This document shows positions 36,412 through 44,677 of a DNA stretch of 64,000 nucleotides, piece by piece (position 1 is the stretch's first letter; every line of letters begins with the position of its first letter). Source of the stretch: Pseudomonadota bacterium (GTDB lineage: Bacteria > Pseudomonadota > Alphaproteobacteria > Rhizobiales > Rhizobiaceae). The stretch covers positions 124,001 to 188,000 of the forward strand of contig JAIUPA010000043.1 of the NCBI GenBank assembly GCA_020161665.1, read 5' to 3'. The position numbers were made by a program, and so were the translations under genes. The notes beneath the pieces are model-generated. The model was not told the DNA's origin. It did not search any database and saw only the letters and a program-made list of their open reading frames with translations.

Positions 36412-36678
36412 ATGCCTATGGTGACGATTTCCATTTCGCCGGAACAGGTGCAGCATCTGCGCCTTGCCGTCGAAAGTGGTGCCTATGCCTCGGATAGCGA
36501 GGTGGTGCGTGATGCTTTGATGATGTGGTGCGAGGCACGCCATCGTCAGACGCTTCCGCCGGAACCGCCGGGCCGTGTGGCGCTGAACCGCCATTGTGGT
36601 CGCGAAAACAAGGATCTGGCCCATCTCAACGTGGGTGATCTTTATGGCGCGCATATCCAGTCGCGCGGCCTGATCTGA
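36412..36678 (+). CDS. ribbon-helix-helix (ParD/CopG-like) protein without toxin partner
   Basis: The 88-residue protein begins with a ribbon-helix-helix domain of ParD type: VTISISPEQVQHLRLAVESGAYASDSEVVRDALMMWCEARHR. The ESGxYAS-SEVVRDAL block is the ParD hallmark. A 40-residue tail follows (ending VGDLYGAHIQSRGLI). No ParE/RelE toxin ORF follows; the next feature is a pair of hairpins. It may be an orphan antitoxin or a regulator. AAGGAGGA lies seven bases before ATG 36412, a near-perfect ribosome site. Confidence 0.85.
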   Translation: MPMVTISISPEQVQHLRLAVESGAYASDSEVVRDALMMWCEARHRQTLPPEPPGRVALNRHCGRENKDLAHLNVGDLYGAHIQSRGLI

Positions 36679-36699
36679 TCGTTTTGGAAAAGCAAAGCA

Positions 36700-36760
36700 G
36701 CACGCGCCTTAAGCGCGCGTGCGCGCTCCTGCGTCGTTGGGCCTCCTTTTCAAAGGAGGC
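36700..36760 (+). terminator. double hairpin after the ribbon-helix-helix gene
   Basis: GCACGCGC (36700-36707) pairs with GCGCGTGC (36715-36722), and GCCTCCTT (36741-36748) pairs with AAGGAGGC (36753-36760), loop TTCA. The second stem is followed by TTGGTGCTTT. Together they probably end the upstream transcript before the quinone oxidoreductase gene. The inner AAGGAGG resembles a ribosome site but is sequestered and followed by no start. Confidence 0.65.
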
Positions 36761-36817
36761 TTGGTGCTTTATCCCTGTCCGCCGAATCCGCAATAAAAGC
36801 GTTATGGGAGATTGCAC

Positions 36818-37816
36818 ATGACTTTGCCCGCCGAAATGCGTTTCGTCGACTTGCCGTCCTTCGGCGCGCCCGAAGTGATGGTGATTTCGAAGGGGCCGCT
36901 GCCGGTTGCCAAGCCGGGTGAAATTCTCATCAAGGTCGAAGCGGCGGGCGTCAATCGTCCCGATGTGGCCCAGCGCGAAGGCTCTTACCCGGCGCCGAAG
37001 GATGCGAGCCCGATTCTCGGCCTTGAGGTGGCCGGCGAAGTGGTGGCGCTCGGTCAGGGCGTGTTCGAATTTGCCATCGGCGACAAGGTTTGCGCGCTGG
37101 CCAATGGCGGCGGCTATGCCGAATATTGCACCGTGCCCGCAGGCCAGGCGATGACCTGGCCGGAAGGTTATGACGCCGTTCGCGCCGCAGCCCTTCCGGA
37201 AACCTTCTTCACGGTCTGGGCCAACCTCTTCCAGATGGCGGGCCTGACGGAAGGCGAAAGTGTTCTGATCCATGGCGGTACGTCGGGGATCGGCACAACC
37301 GCCATCCAGCTTGCCCATGCCTTTGGTGCCAAGGTCTTCACCACGGCAGGCTCGAAGGAAAAGTGCGACGCCTGCCTGAAGCTCGGGGCTGCCCGCGCGA
37401 TCAACTATCGCGAGGAAGACTTCGTTTCCGTCATCAAGGAAGAAACCGGCAAGCGCGGCGTCGATACCATCCTCGACATGATCGGCGCGGCCTATTTCGA
37501 GAAGAACCTTTCGGCGCTCGCCAAGGACGGCTGCCTGTCGATCATCGCATTCCTCGGTGGCTACAAGGCGGAAAACGTCAACCTCACGCCCATCATGGTC
37601 AAGCGCCTGACGGTCACGGGCTCGACCATGCGCCCGCGTACCCATGAGGAAAAGCGCGGCATTCGTGATGAACTGGTCGCCGAAGTCTGGCCGCTGATCG
37701 AAAGCGGCAAGGTGGCCCCGGTCATCCATACGGTTCTGCCGCTGGAAGAGGTGGTTGAAGCGCACCGCCTGATGGAATCGAGCCACCACATCGGCAAGAT
37801 TGTTCTGACGCTCTGA
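36818..37816 (+). CDS. NAD(P)H:quinone oxidoreductase (zinc-free MDR, PIG3-like)
   Basis: The 332-residue protein belongs to the zeta-crystallin/PIG3 branch of medium-chain dehydrogenases: [37 protein letters not shown], no zinc-ligand cysteines in the catalytic positions, [19 protein letters not shown], and nucleotide site [31 protein letters not shown]. It should reduce quinones with NADPH in the cytoplasm. ATG 36818 follows GGGAG by seven bases; the TTG at 36812 is less likely. Confidence 0.93.
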   Translation: MTLPAEMRFVDLPSFGAPEVMVISKGPLPVAKPGEILIKVEAAGVNRPDVAQREGSYPAPKDASPILGLEVAGEVVALGQGVFEFAIGDKVCALANGGGYAEYCTVPAGQAMTWPEGYDAVRAAALPETFFTVWANLFQMAGLTEGESVLIHGGTSGIGTTAIQLAHAFGAKVFTTAGSKEKCDACLKLGAARAINYREEDFVSVIKEETGKRGVDTILDMIGAAYFEKNLSALAKDGCLSIIAFLGGYKAENVNLTPIMVKRLTVTGSTMRPRTHEEKRGIRDELVAEVWPLIESGKVAPVIHTVLPLEEVVEAHRLMESSHHIGKIVLTL

Positions 37817-37932
37817 AATTTCTCCCGTGCGTGATGCCTTGCCTTTCGTTAAGAAAGGGGCAGATTCATCAAGGGGAAGGCGCGTCTGTTGAGGCGCGCT
37901 GCCTCTTACAGGTTTCAGGTTCGGGGTATCAC

Positions 37933-38943
37933 ATGCACAATCCGGTCACTGTCGAAGTCACGCGCGGTCCGCTCGTTGAAAGCCGCCATCGCGGCCTTGT
38001 GGCCGTGGTCGATACGGCTGGCAAGCTGGTGTTTTCGGCCGGTGATGCCGAAGCGGCCATTTTCCCGCGTTCAGCCTGCAAGGCCATGCAGGCGCTGCCG
38101 CTGGTCGAAAGCGGCGCGGCCGATGCCTATGGCTTCACCGACCGGGAACTGGCACTCGCCTGCTCCTCCCATAATGGCGAGGAAGGCCATGTGGAAACCG
38201 CCGCCGCCATGCTGGCCAAGGCCGGGCGGGATGTGGAAACGCTGGAATGCGGCGCGCACTGGTCGTCCGACCAGAAAACCCTCATTCATCAGGCCCGCAC
38301 GCTCGACAAGCCGAATTCGCTTCATAACAATTGCTCGGGCAAGCATGCGGGCTTTGTCTGCGCCTGTTGCCATCAGCATATCGATCCGAAGGGCTATGTG
38401 ACCTACGAGCATGAACTGCAGCGCCAGATTCGTGGCACGATGCAGGAGATGACCGGCGGTGTTCTGGGCCATGACAATTGCGGCACGGACGGCTGTTCCA
38501 TTCCCACGTATGCCGTGCCGATCAAGGGGCTGGCGCAGGGCTTTGCCCGCATGGCAACGGGGGACGGCCTTGCTCCCCTGCGCGCCAAGGCCGCCACGCG
38601 CCTCGTCAACGCCTGCATGGCCGAGCCGTGGTACGTCGCGGGCTCGGGCCGCGCCTGCACGAAACTGATGGAAATGGCGCCGGGCCGCATCTTTGTGAAA
38701 ACCGGGGCCGAGGGCGTGTTCTGTGCCGCGATCCCTGAACTGGGGCTCGGCATCGCGCTGAAATGCGAGGATGGCTCCACCCGCGCCGCCGAAACCATGG
38801 TCGCGGCGGTGCTCGCCCGCTTCTTCAAGCAGGACGATGCGCTTTACGCCGCATTGATGGGCTTCGCCAACCGCAGCATGTTCAACTGGAATGGCCTGCA
38901 TGTGGGCGATATTCGCGTCGCCGAGGGTGTGTTTGACGTTTAG
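37933..38943 (+). CDS. ansA: L-asparaginase, rhizobial (type 3, AnsA) family
   Basis: The 336-residue protein belongs to PF06089, the asparaginase family known from Rhizobium etli and unrelated to E. coli asparaginases. It hydrolyses asparagine to aspartate and ammonia. Recognisable positions: S47 and K50 in RSACK, S78/S79 in CSSHNGEEGH, the metal-site residues C134 and K137 in NNCSGKHAGF, C188 in CGTDGCSIPTYAVP, and K256 in VKTGAEGVF. ATG 37933 gives the family's usual N-terminus; the in-frame extension to 37831 has no match. A GST gene follows 31 bases later. Confidence 0.93.
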   Translation: MHNPVTVEVTRGPLVESRHRGLVAVVDTAGKLVFSAGDAEAAIFPRSACKAMQALPLVESGAADAYGFTDRELALACSSHNGEEGHVETAAAMLAKAGRDVETLECGAHWSSDQKTLIHQARTLDKPNSLHNNCSGKHAGFVCACCHQHIDPKGYVTYEHELQRQIRGTMQEMTGGVLGHDNCGTDGCSIPTYAVPIKGLAQGFARMATGDGLAPLRAKAATRLVNACMAEPWYVAGSGRACTKLMEMAPGRIFVKTGAEGVFCAAIPELGLGIALKCEDGSTRAAETMVAAVLARFFKQDDALYAALMGFANRSMFNWNGLHVGDIRVAEGVFDV

Positions 38944-38974
38944 GGTCTAAACCAGCAGCATGAGGGAGGACGCC

Positions 38975-39592
38975 ATGCTGACACTTTTTACCGCCAAGGG
39001 CAGTTGCGGTCGTGCAAGCCACATCGCGCTGGAGGAATCAGGACTGGCCTTTGAGGTGCAGGTGATCGACCTGGCCCACGGCGACCAGCGTGCGCCGGAA
39101 TATCTGACGATCAATCCCAAGGGGCGGGTGCCAGCTCTGATCACCACCAGTGGCGTTCTGACCGAAAGCCCGGCGATCCTGTTCTACATTGCCTCCATGG
39201 CGACGGCGGTCAATCTCATGCCGAAGGATGACCCCTTTGCGCTGGCGGCCCTCCAGTCCTTCAATGCCTATATCGCCTCGACGGTGCATGTGGCCCATGC
39301 CCACGGGCGTCGTGCCTCGCGCTGGGCCGATGCGCCGCAGGCCATCGCCTCCATGCAGGCCAAGGTGGCGGAGAACATGACGGCCTGCTTCCGGCATATC
39401 GAGACCAATTATCTGTTCGGCGAATGGGTCATGGGCTCGGCCTACACGATTGCCGATCCTTACCTCTTCACCATGTCCGGCTGGCTGAAGAGTGATGGCG
39501 TCGATATCGCGGATTTCCCGAAGATCGCCGACCATTATGCCCGCATGAAGGAACGCCCGGCTGTGCGCCGCGCCCTTGCTGCTGAGGGGTGA
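38975..39592 (+). CDS. glutathione S-transferase family protein
   Basis: The 205-residue protein has the GST N-terminal thioredoxin-like domain (LTLFTAKGSCGRASHIALEESGLAFEVQVIDLAHGDQRAPEYLTINPKGRVPALITTSGVLTESPAILFYIA) and helical C-terminal domain (YTIADPYLFTMSGWLKSDG). The active-site region has S and C (KGSCGRA) rather than Tyr, as in bacterial beta-class GSTs. ATG 38975 follows GGGAGG at six bases; ATG 38960 is too close to the asparaginase stop. It faces another GST with three bases between stops. Confidence 0.93.
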   Translation: MLTLFTAKGSCGRASHIALEESGLAFEVQVIDLAHGDQRAPEYLTINPKGRVPALITTSGVLTESPAILFYIASMATAVNLMPKDDPFALAALQSFNAYIASTVHVAHAHGRRASRWADAPQAIASMQAKVAENMTACFRHIETNYLFGEWVMGSAYTIADPYLFTMSGWLKSDGVDIADFPKIADHYARMKERPAVRRALAAEG

Positions 39593-39595
39593 CCC

Positions 39596-40255
39596 TCAGG
39601 TCGCCTCTGCCTCGCGGGTTGCCCACATTTTCACGAAAGCGGGGCGGGCCTGAACCTTGGCAAGCCAGCTTTTGAGCGTCGGATAGGCATCCATCAACGC
39701 CGTGGCACCCTGCGCGTAGCGGATGACTTCGGCAACGTTGAGATCGGCCACGGTGAAGCGTTCCCCCACCATGAAGCCGGTTTTCGCCAGATGCTGGTCG
39801 AGCACGGAAAAAGGACGCTGCAAAAGGCGGCTTGCCACCGCAATCTCTGCCTTGCCGTCTTCCGTCTCGGTCTTTCCGGCATTGATAACGGCGCTGATGC
39901 GCAACGCCGTCGTTTCAATCGAGGTCGCGGCAAAGAAGGACCACATGGTCATTGCCGTGTCCTCGGTGAGGTTAGTCGGGGCCAGCGGGCCGCCATGCTT
40001 CTTGGCGAGGTGAAGGTTGATCGCCATGGATTCGATCACCACCTGCCCGTCATCCTCGATGCAGGGGATCTGCCCCATCGGATTGATCGCGACGAAGGCG
40101 GGCGAGGCCGTGTTGAGCGGGGCATCGGGCGCAAGCGGGTTTTCCATGCGCCGCGCCTGCAGCACCGGAACCGAGCGGAATTCGATGCCGAGTTCATAGG
40201 CCAGCCAATAGGTGCGCGTGGCGCGTGAACGATAGGCTCCGTAAATGGTCAGCAT
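39596..40255 (-). CDS. glutathione S-transferase family protein
   Basis: The 219-residue protein is a second GST: MLTIYGAYRSRATRTYWLAYELGIEFRSVPVLQARR, INPMGQIPCIEDDGQVVIESMAINLHLAKKHGG, and the C-terminal MVGERFTVADLNVAEVIRYAQG. The SRATR loop replaces the tyrosine/serine-cysteine positions of the neighbour, and the two proteins share little beyond the fold, so they are not a recent duplication. Substrate unknown. Confidence 0.92.
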   Translation of the reverse strand: MLTIYGAYRSRATRTYWLAYELGIEFRSVPVLQARRMENPLAPDAPLNTASPAFVAINPMGQIPCIEDDGQVVIESMAINLHLAKKHGGPLAPTNLTEDTAMTMWSFFAATSIETTALRISAVINAGKTETEDGKAEIAVASRLLQRPFSVLDQHLAKTGFMVGERFTVADLNVAEVIRYAQGATALMDAYPTLKSWLAKVQARPAFVKMWATREAEAT

Positions 40256-40320
40256 GTTTTGTCCTCCCGAATGCAGGTCGCGAGATTTGGATGATTCTGG
40301 GCTTTAGGCAAGGGAACTGT

Positions 40321-41697
40321 TCAATCTGTCCGGTTGCCGGAAATCGAAAGATGCTGGAAGCCGGACGGGCCGTTGGCCAACTCGCCGGTCGCCTTGTCTT
40401 TCCAGCGAAAGCCGAGGATGGCACCTTGCGCCGTTTCCGAGAGCAGGTTGTTGGCAATAAGCGTTGCGCCGGCGCCCTCCGCCACCGAAACGGCAATGCC
40501 GACCGGGGCCTTGCGAATGACATTGCCGGTGACGGAGACATTGCGCAGATACGGTCCCCATCCCAGTTGCATCGCCCAGTTGGCGCAGTTTTCAATCATG
40601 TTGCCGGAAATCGCCGCGTCACCTTCCACCGAAATGCCGATGCCGAAACCCGCATTCTCAGCCGGGTAGGGGCCAACGGAGGAGAGGTTGCGCACGACAT
40701 TACCGCTGACGGTGGAGATGCGCCCGCCCTCGTTGAGATTGACCACGGCAATGCCATTGGCCGCGCCATCGACGATATTGGCGGAAATCACCGCGCCTTC
40801 GAAGCCGAATTCCGCATAGATCGAGGTTTCCCCGACGTTAAGGCAATGATTGCCGGAGATGATCGCGTTGGATGAGGCATTGGCGCGGATGGCCGAAAAG
40901 GCGCAATCGCTGATGTGGTTGCTGGTCACACTCACGCTGTCGGCGCGAAACAGGTTGATGCCGTTGCCGTTCTGCCCTGTGCCGCCTGCGGTCGCGCGAA
41001 TGCGCTCGATGCGGTTGCCGGAAATCAGCGTTCCGTCGGTGCCCTTCGTCCAGCGATGAACGAGAAGGCCGCCATTGCCGCAATCCGCCACGGTGTTTCC
41101 GACGATGGAAAGGCCGCGGCTTTCCACCGCGTAAAGCCCGTATTGCGTGGCTCCGGAAAGATGCGAGCGCTCGATGCGTCCGCCGCACCGTTCCAGAACG
41201 ATGGCACTGCCGCGCGCCCCGGCCACGGCGCAATTGTCGATCACCACATCGCGCACGCCGCGCAGGTGGATCAGGGCCGCGTTTTCGCCCTCCATCCAAC
41301 CATTGACCCCATCAATCGACAGGTTGGAGAGCGTGATCGCCGCCGCCTCATCGGCCGCCAGCAGAAAGCCTTCGCCGGAATAGATCAGCCGCGACGCACC
41401 CGGAACGCCCGTCAGATGCGCACCCGCTGGCAACGTGATGTTGGAGACGCGATAGGCACCGGGCGGCAGAAACACCGGCACCCCGGCGGCACTGGCCTTG
41501 TCGATGATCGATTGAAGCTTGCGGCTCTGGTTGCCGGAGGCCTGCGGCAGAAGGCCGTGCTTGCCCGCATCCAGCGAGCCACGCAACGGTGAGCCGATCA
41601 CCTCGGCATCCTTCGAGGCGGCGGAAGCTGATTCGAAACCGCGCAAAAAGAGAGGCAGGCCCGCCAGGCTCATCAACGCGACGCGTCTTTTGATCAT
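40321..41697 (-). CDS. exported right-handed beta-helix protein (TIGR03808-like, Tat signal)
   Basis: The 458-residue protein starts with a Tat-like signal (MIKRRVALMSLAGLPLFLRGFESASA) and continues as parallel beta-helix repeats of about 22-25 residues with recurring SGN/ISGN-H/R turns (ISGNRIERI, VTSNHISDC, ISGNHCLNV, ISANIVDG, VSGNVVRNL, ISGNMIENC, VTGNVIRKA, ISGNRTD). This matches the family described as TAT-translocated repetitive protein in Rhizobiales. The fold is common in carbohydrate-active proteins, but no catalytic set is recognised. ATG 41697 has GAGG at suitable distance; the 23 extra residues to 41766 are rejected. It is divergent from the GGDEF gene. Confidence 0.85.
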   Translation of the reverse strand: MIKRRVALMSLAGLPLFLRGFESASAASKDAEVIGSPLRGSLDAGKHGLLPQASGNQSRKLQSIIDKASAAGVPVFLPPGAYRVSNITLPAGAHLTGVPGASRLIYSGEGFLLAADEAAAITLSNLSIDGVNGWMEGENAALIHLRGVRDVVIDNCAVAGARGSAIVLERCGGRIERSHLSGATQYGLYAVESRGLSIVGNTVADCGNGGLLVHRWTKGTDGTLISGNRIERIRATAGGTGQNGNGINLFRADSVSVTSNHISDCAFSAIRANASSNAIISGNHCLNVGETSIYAEFGFEGAVISANIVDGAANGIAVVNLNEGGRISTVSGNVVRNLSSVGPYPAENAGFGIGISVEGDAAISGNMIENCANWAMQLGWGPYLRNVSVTGNVIRKAPVGIAVSVAEGAGATLIANNLLSETAQGAILGFRWKDKATGELANGPSGFQHLSISGNRTD

Positions 41698-41870
41698 GCT
41701 GCACCTCACGCGGTCGAGACACTTTGTCTCACTGAAACGTTGTTCTGCCCGGCGGTTGTCCCACATTCGTATTAATTCGCGGTAAGGATGTGGTCTCGGG
41801 AGTTGCCCTTCAGTCGCGGTTGTTTATAGCTTAGCGATATACGCCTGCGATCAGGCGTTTCGGAGACTCT

Positions 41871-43349
41871 ATGGGGCGAAATGAAACCAAGGACAAGGAC
41901 GTGGTGCCGGTCGAAGGTTCGACGGTAGCGGTTCAGCGTTTTTTGGAATTGCTGGCGGCGCACGGTAATACCGAGGCCCTTGAGACGCTTTCCCTTCTTC
42001 CGCTTCTCGATCAGATTTCCTGTGCCTTCACGGCGAAGGACCGGCAGGGGCGATACCTCTTTGCCAACCGCACGGCGATGGAACTGTTTGGTTTCAAGGA
42101 TGCCGAATCGCTTTTCCTGCGGACATCGTTTGACCCCAGTCTGCATCTCGATGAAGCGACGGTCCTTGAGGTGCAGAACGCCGAAGCACAGCTTCTGACC
42201 GGCGCGGTCAAGTCTCTGGAAATCGAGATTCCCTTGCCAGCGGCCAGCAGTCGCGTCGGCTGGCTTCATATTACCAAGACGGCCTGGCGCAATCTCAAGG
42301 GCGAGATCATCGGCACACTCACCATGGGCCGTGATGTCACGGATCACCGCCGGGCAGAATTCCTGCGCCGCGGTCATGCCGCCATTCTCGAACAGATTGC
42401 CCGCGCCTATCCCTTGCCGGTCGTTCTGGAAGGCCTCGTCACGCTGGTCGAGGCGCAGCTGTGCGGCATTACGGCGTCCATTCTGCTTTACGATGCCGAG
42501 AAGGAAGAATTGCGGCCCGCCGTGGGGCCGGGCCTTCCCGTCGAATACACGTCACTTCTGGAAGGATTGAAGCCCGGCGAAAACGTTGGCTCCTGCGGCA
42601 CGGCGGCGTGGTTGCGCCAGCCGGTGATCGTCGCGGATACGTTCACGGATCGCCGTTGGCAGAACTATACCGAGATGGCGCGCACCTTCGATCTCAGGTC
42701 CTGCTGGTCAACGCCCATTCTTGATCCGGCGGGCCATCTGCTGGGCACCTTTGCGCTCTATTCCCACACGGTTCGCGAGCCGACCACCGAGGAAATGGAA
42801 CTGACGGCGATGGCGACCGACCTTGCGGCCATTGCCATGGCAAGGGCGAAGGTCGAGGAGCAGATCCGCCATCTGGCGATGCATGATCCGCTGACCGGCC
42901 TGCCGAACCGGCGCATGTTTACGCAACGGTTTCAGGAACTCATCACGGAATCGATCCGCCGCGAGCGGATTATCGTCGTGGCCTATCTCGATCTTGATGA
43001 TTTCAAGATGATCAACGACACCTATGGTCATGCCAGCGGCGATCTTGTGCTGCGCGAAGTGGCCAGTCGCCTGATTAAGGGGGTGCGCGGGTCGGATTTG
43101 ACCGTGCGCCTCGGGGGGGATGAATTCGCCGTGGCCATGCCCTGTGCGCCGGGCGACGAGTTGAGCGTGCGCACCCGCCTGCGCAGTCTGCAGGCCGCGC
43201 TGCTCGAGCCAATCCGCATTGATGGCGCAGAAGTCATTTGCGGCTGCAGCATGGGCATTTCGGTCTTCCCCGAAGAAGGCAGCACGCCCGATGAACTGCT
43301 CGAAAGCGCCGATGCCGCCATGTATCAGGTCAAACGCGGCCTCGAGTAA
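41871..43349 (+). CDS. PAS-GAF-GGDEF diguanylate cyclase
   Basis: The 492-residue cytoplasmic protein has PAS (about 45-155, LDQISCAFTAKDRQGRYLFANRTAMELFG), GAF (about 165-325, with GENVGSCGTAAWLRQPVIVADT) and GGDEF (about 335-490). The active-site motif is intact (GGDEF 415-419) and the product-inhibition I-site RxxD (RGSD 406-409) lies exactly five residues before it, so it should make c-di-GMP with feedback control. Its opposite partner could be the EAL protein at 10823. It is divergent from the beta-helix gene, with 173 bases between. Confidence 0.94.
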   Translation: MGRNETKDKDVVPVEGSTVAVQRFLELLAAHGNTEALETLSLLPLLDQISCAFTAKDRQGRYLFANRTAMELFGFKDAESLFLRTSFDPSLHLDEATVLEVQNAEAQLLTGAVKSLEIEIPLPAASSRVGWLHITKTAWRNLKGEIIGTLTMGRDVTDHRRAEFLRRGHAAILEQIARAYPLPVVLEGLVTLVEAQLCGITASILLYDAEKEELRPAVGPGLPVEYTSLLEGLKPGENVGSCGTAAWLRQPVIVADTFTDRRWQNYTEMARTFDLRSCWSTPILDPAGHLLGTFALYSHTVREPTTEEMELTAMATDLAAIAMARAKVEEQIRHLAMHDPLTGLPNRRMFTQRFQELITESIRRERIIVVAYLDLDDFKMINDTYGHASGDLVLREVASRLIKGVRGSDLTVRLGGDEFAVAMPCAPGDELSVRTRLRSLQAALLEPIRIDGAEVICGCSMGISVFPEEGSTPDELLESADAAMYQVKRGLE

Positions 43350-43469
43350 GGGGTGGTCATGGCCTGCTGCGTCAAAATGCGCAGGCTAGTGGGGCAGGGC
43401 GTTTGCGATAGATCAAGGAGACTATCCGCCCGTCGCATAACTTCCGGTCAAAGACCAATGGAGGTTTAA

Positions 43470-43685
43470 ATGCTTCGTCTCGTCGCAGTGATTTACGTTC
43501 TTGTTTCGACTGTTGTCGGAGGCGTCTTCGTGACGGCTCTTCTCGCCATGAACATGATGGATGGCTGGAAGATTGCCGCTGCTTTTGTAGCAGGCATGGT
43601 CGTTGCTTTGCCGATCTCCTACGTCGTTGGCAAGAAAATCTACACCGCCGTCACCGCGACGCCCGGTTCGGTTTCCCACGCCTGA
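43470..43685 (+). CDS. small membrane protein of 71 residues
   Basis: Two membrane helices (about 4-28 and 34-54: LVAVIYVLVSTVVGGVFVTALLAM and AAAFVAGMVVALPISYVVG) joined by NMMDGWK, then KKIYTAVTATPGSVSHA. A homologue is sometimes labelled CTP synthetase in rhizobial genomes, which the sequence does not support. The ATG at 43470 has AGG upstream at suitable spacing. It lies between the GGDEF gene and the structured non-coding region. Function unknown. Confidence 0.75.
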   Translation: MLRLVAVIYVLVSTVVGGVFVTALLAMNMMDGWKIAAAFVAGMVVALPISYVVGKKIYTAVTATPGSVSHA

Positions 43686-43689
43686 TTAA

Positions 43690-43948
43690 GGCTGGGTGTC
43701 TCTCCACTTTGTTCCTTGGCGGGAGGCAAGTGGAGAGCGGCATGGGAGACCGGCGCTTTTGCGAGGAAAGCGGTGCGCCGGTCATCCACCCTTTACCCGT
43801 GGCAGCACGCGGGTGAACTGGCAATGTGGGCTGCTGCAGATTTTGCGATGAAGGGCGACTTTGGCGGGGCCTGACATCGGTGATCGGTCTGCGCGCCTTC
43901 TCTGGCCGTCCGGCGAACGACGCTTCGTTCCCGGACGGTCTTTTTTTT
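43690..43948 (+). ncRNA. candidate structured non-coding RNA or long 3' UTR
   Basis: No convincing ORF covers this stretch, yet it carries several stems: TCTCCACTT/AAGTGGAGA (about 43700-43708 with 43728-43736), GACCGGCGC/GCGCCGGTC (about 43748-43756 with 43775-43783), a weaker ACCCGT/GCGGGT stem, and a final intrinsic terminator ending in eight T residues. It could be an independent small RNA or the 3' part of the small membrane protein transcript. It lacks the SRP RNA core, and a GAGGAAAG similar to RNase P RNA lacks the rest of that motif. A minus-strand ORF of 62 codons here (43782-43970) looks spurious. Confidence 0.4.
43906..43948 (+). terminator. strong intrinsic terminator
   Basis: CCGTCCGG (43906-43913) pairs with CCGGACGG (43931-43938), and inside it GAACGA (43915-43920) pairs with TCGTTC (43925-43930), leaving loop CGCT. 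The stem is followed by TC and eight T residues (43941-43948). This is the best intrinsic terminator in the window. Confidence 0.9.
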
Positions 43949-44011
43949 GTGCGTACTGGCAGGCAGGCAAAAGGGGCGCGGTGAAAACCGGCCCCTTGGC
44001 TGTTGGATGGC

Positions 44012-44503
44012 TTACTTCTTGACCGGATGCGCGTCGAGCACTTCAGCGCAACGTGAAAGGCTCATGCCTGCACCATCGGTATCATTCGTGGCGCGGATCA
44101 TGGCGATGCGCTGGGTGGAATCGGTCGTGATCTGGATTTCGCAGAACAGTTCATCGACGCGGCCGGGCGAGATCATCTGCGGCATGGTGCCCGGTGTGCG
44201 CACCATTGTCGTCTGCATTCCGCCGCCGGGCGTGGGGGTGGTCTGAACGGTGGTCGTTGCCGGCGTTCCCGTTGTGTACGAGGGCGCGATGTAGCGGGTC
44301 TTGTCGCCGCCATGCCAGCTGTAGACCTCGCCGCCATTACCCATCTGGTAGCTGGCATAGGGTGGGCCATAGCGCATGAAGAAGTTGTCCACCGGCTGGC
44401 CGATCCAGCGCGATTGCAGAACCTGCTGGGCTTCTTCGGTCGTGGTGCATGCGCCAAGAGCCAGTGTCAGCAGGGCAAGAGAGCCGACAATACGCAATTT
44501 CAT
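44012..44503 (-). CDS. small lipoprotein, GPP-YxW-GG family, copy 2
   Basis: The 163-residue protein has a lipoprotein signal with lipobox LGAC (MKLRIVGSLALLTLALGACTTT). The mature part matches the lipoprotein at 35304-35702: RWIGQPVDNFFMRYGPP, VYSWHGGDKTR, CEIQITTDSTQRIAMI and a final cysteine in RCAEVL. It differs by an inserted threonine/proline/glycine-rich linker (TTTVQTTPTPGGGMQTTMVRTPGTMPQ). ATG 44503 follows AGGGGA; the extension to 44560 is rejected. It shares an intergenic region with the first L,D-transpeptidase and may act in the same envelope process. Confidence 0.82.
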   Translation of the reverse strand: MKLRIVGSLALLTLALGACTTTEEAQQVLQSRWIGQPVDNFFMRYGPPYASYQMGNGGEVYSWHGGDKTRYIAPSYTTGTPATTTVQTTPTPGGGMQTTMVRTPGTMPQMISPGRVDELFCEIQITTDSTQRIAMIRATNDTDGAGMSLSRCAEVLDAHPVKK

Positions 44504-44677
44504 GATTGTTCCCCTGAAGAATAGTGAGAATAAACTAGTAGGCGCTCGCAATGGCGGCAATCCGACCGAAGGCGTGCCGATGAAATATGGTTGTTGATAA
44601 CTGCGGCCTCTGCGAAAGCCTCGCGAAAGCCGTGGCTGCTAGGGCAGGGAGGTTGAAATTCCCTGCGAGCCCTGTGC

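Noticed and set aside
43760..43790. Possible RNase P RNA because of GAGGAAAG
   Set aside because: Only that short match is present; the rest of the conserved RNase P core and its 3' counterpart are missing and the region is too short.
43782..43970. A 62-codon minus-strand ORF in the non-coding region
   Set aside because: It crosses the strong terminator and is arginine/proline-rich without any recognisable feature or ribosome site.
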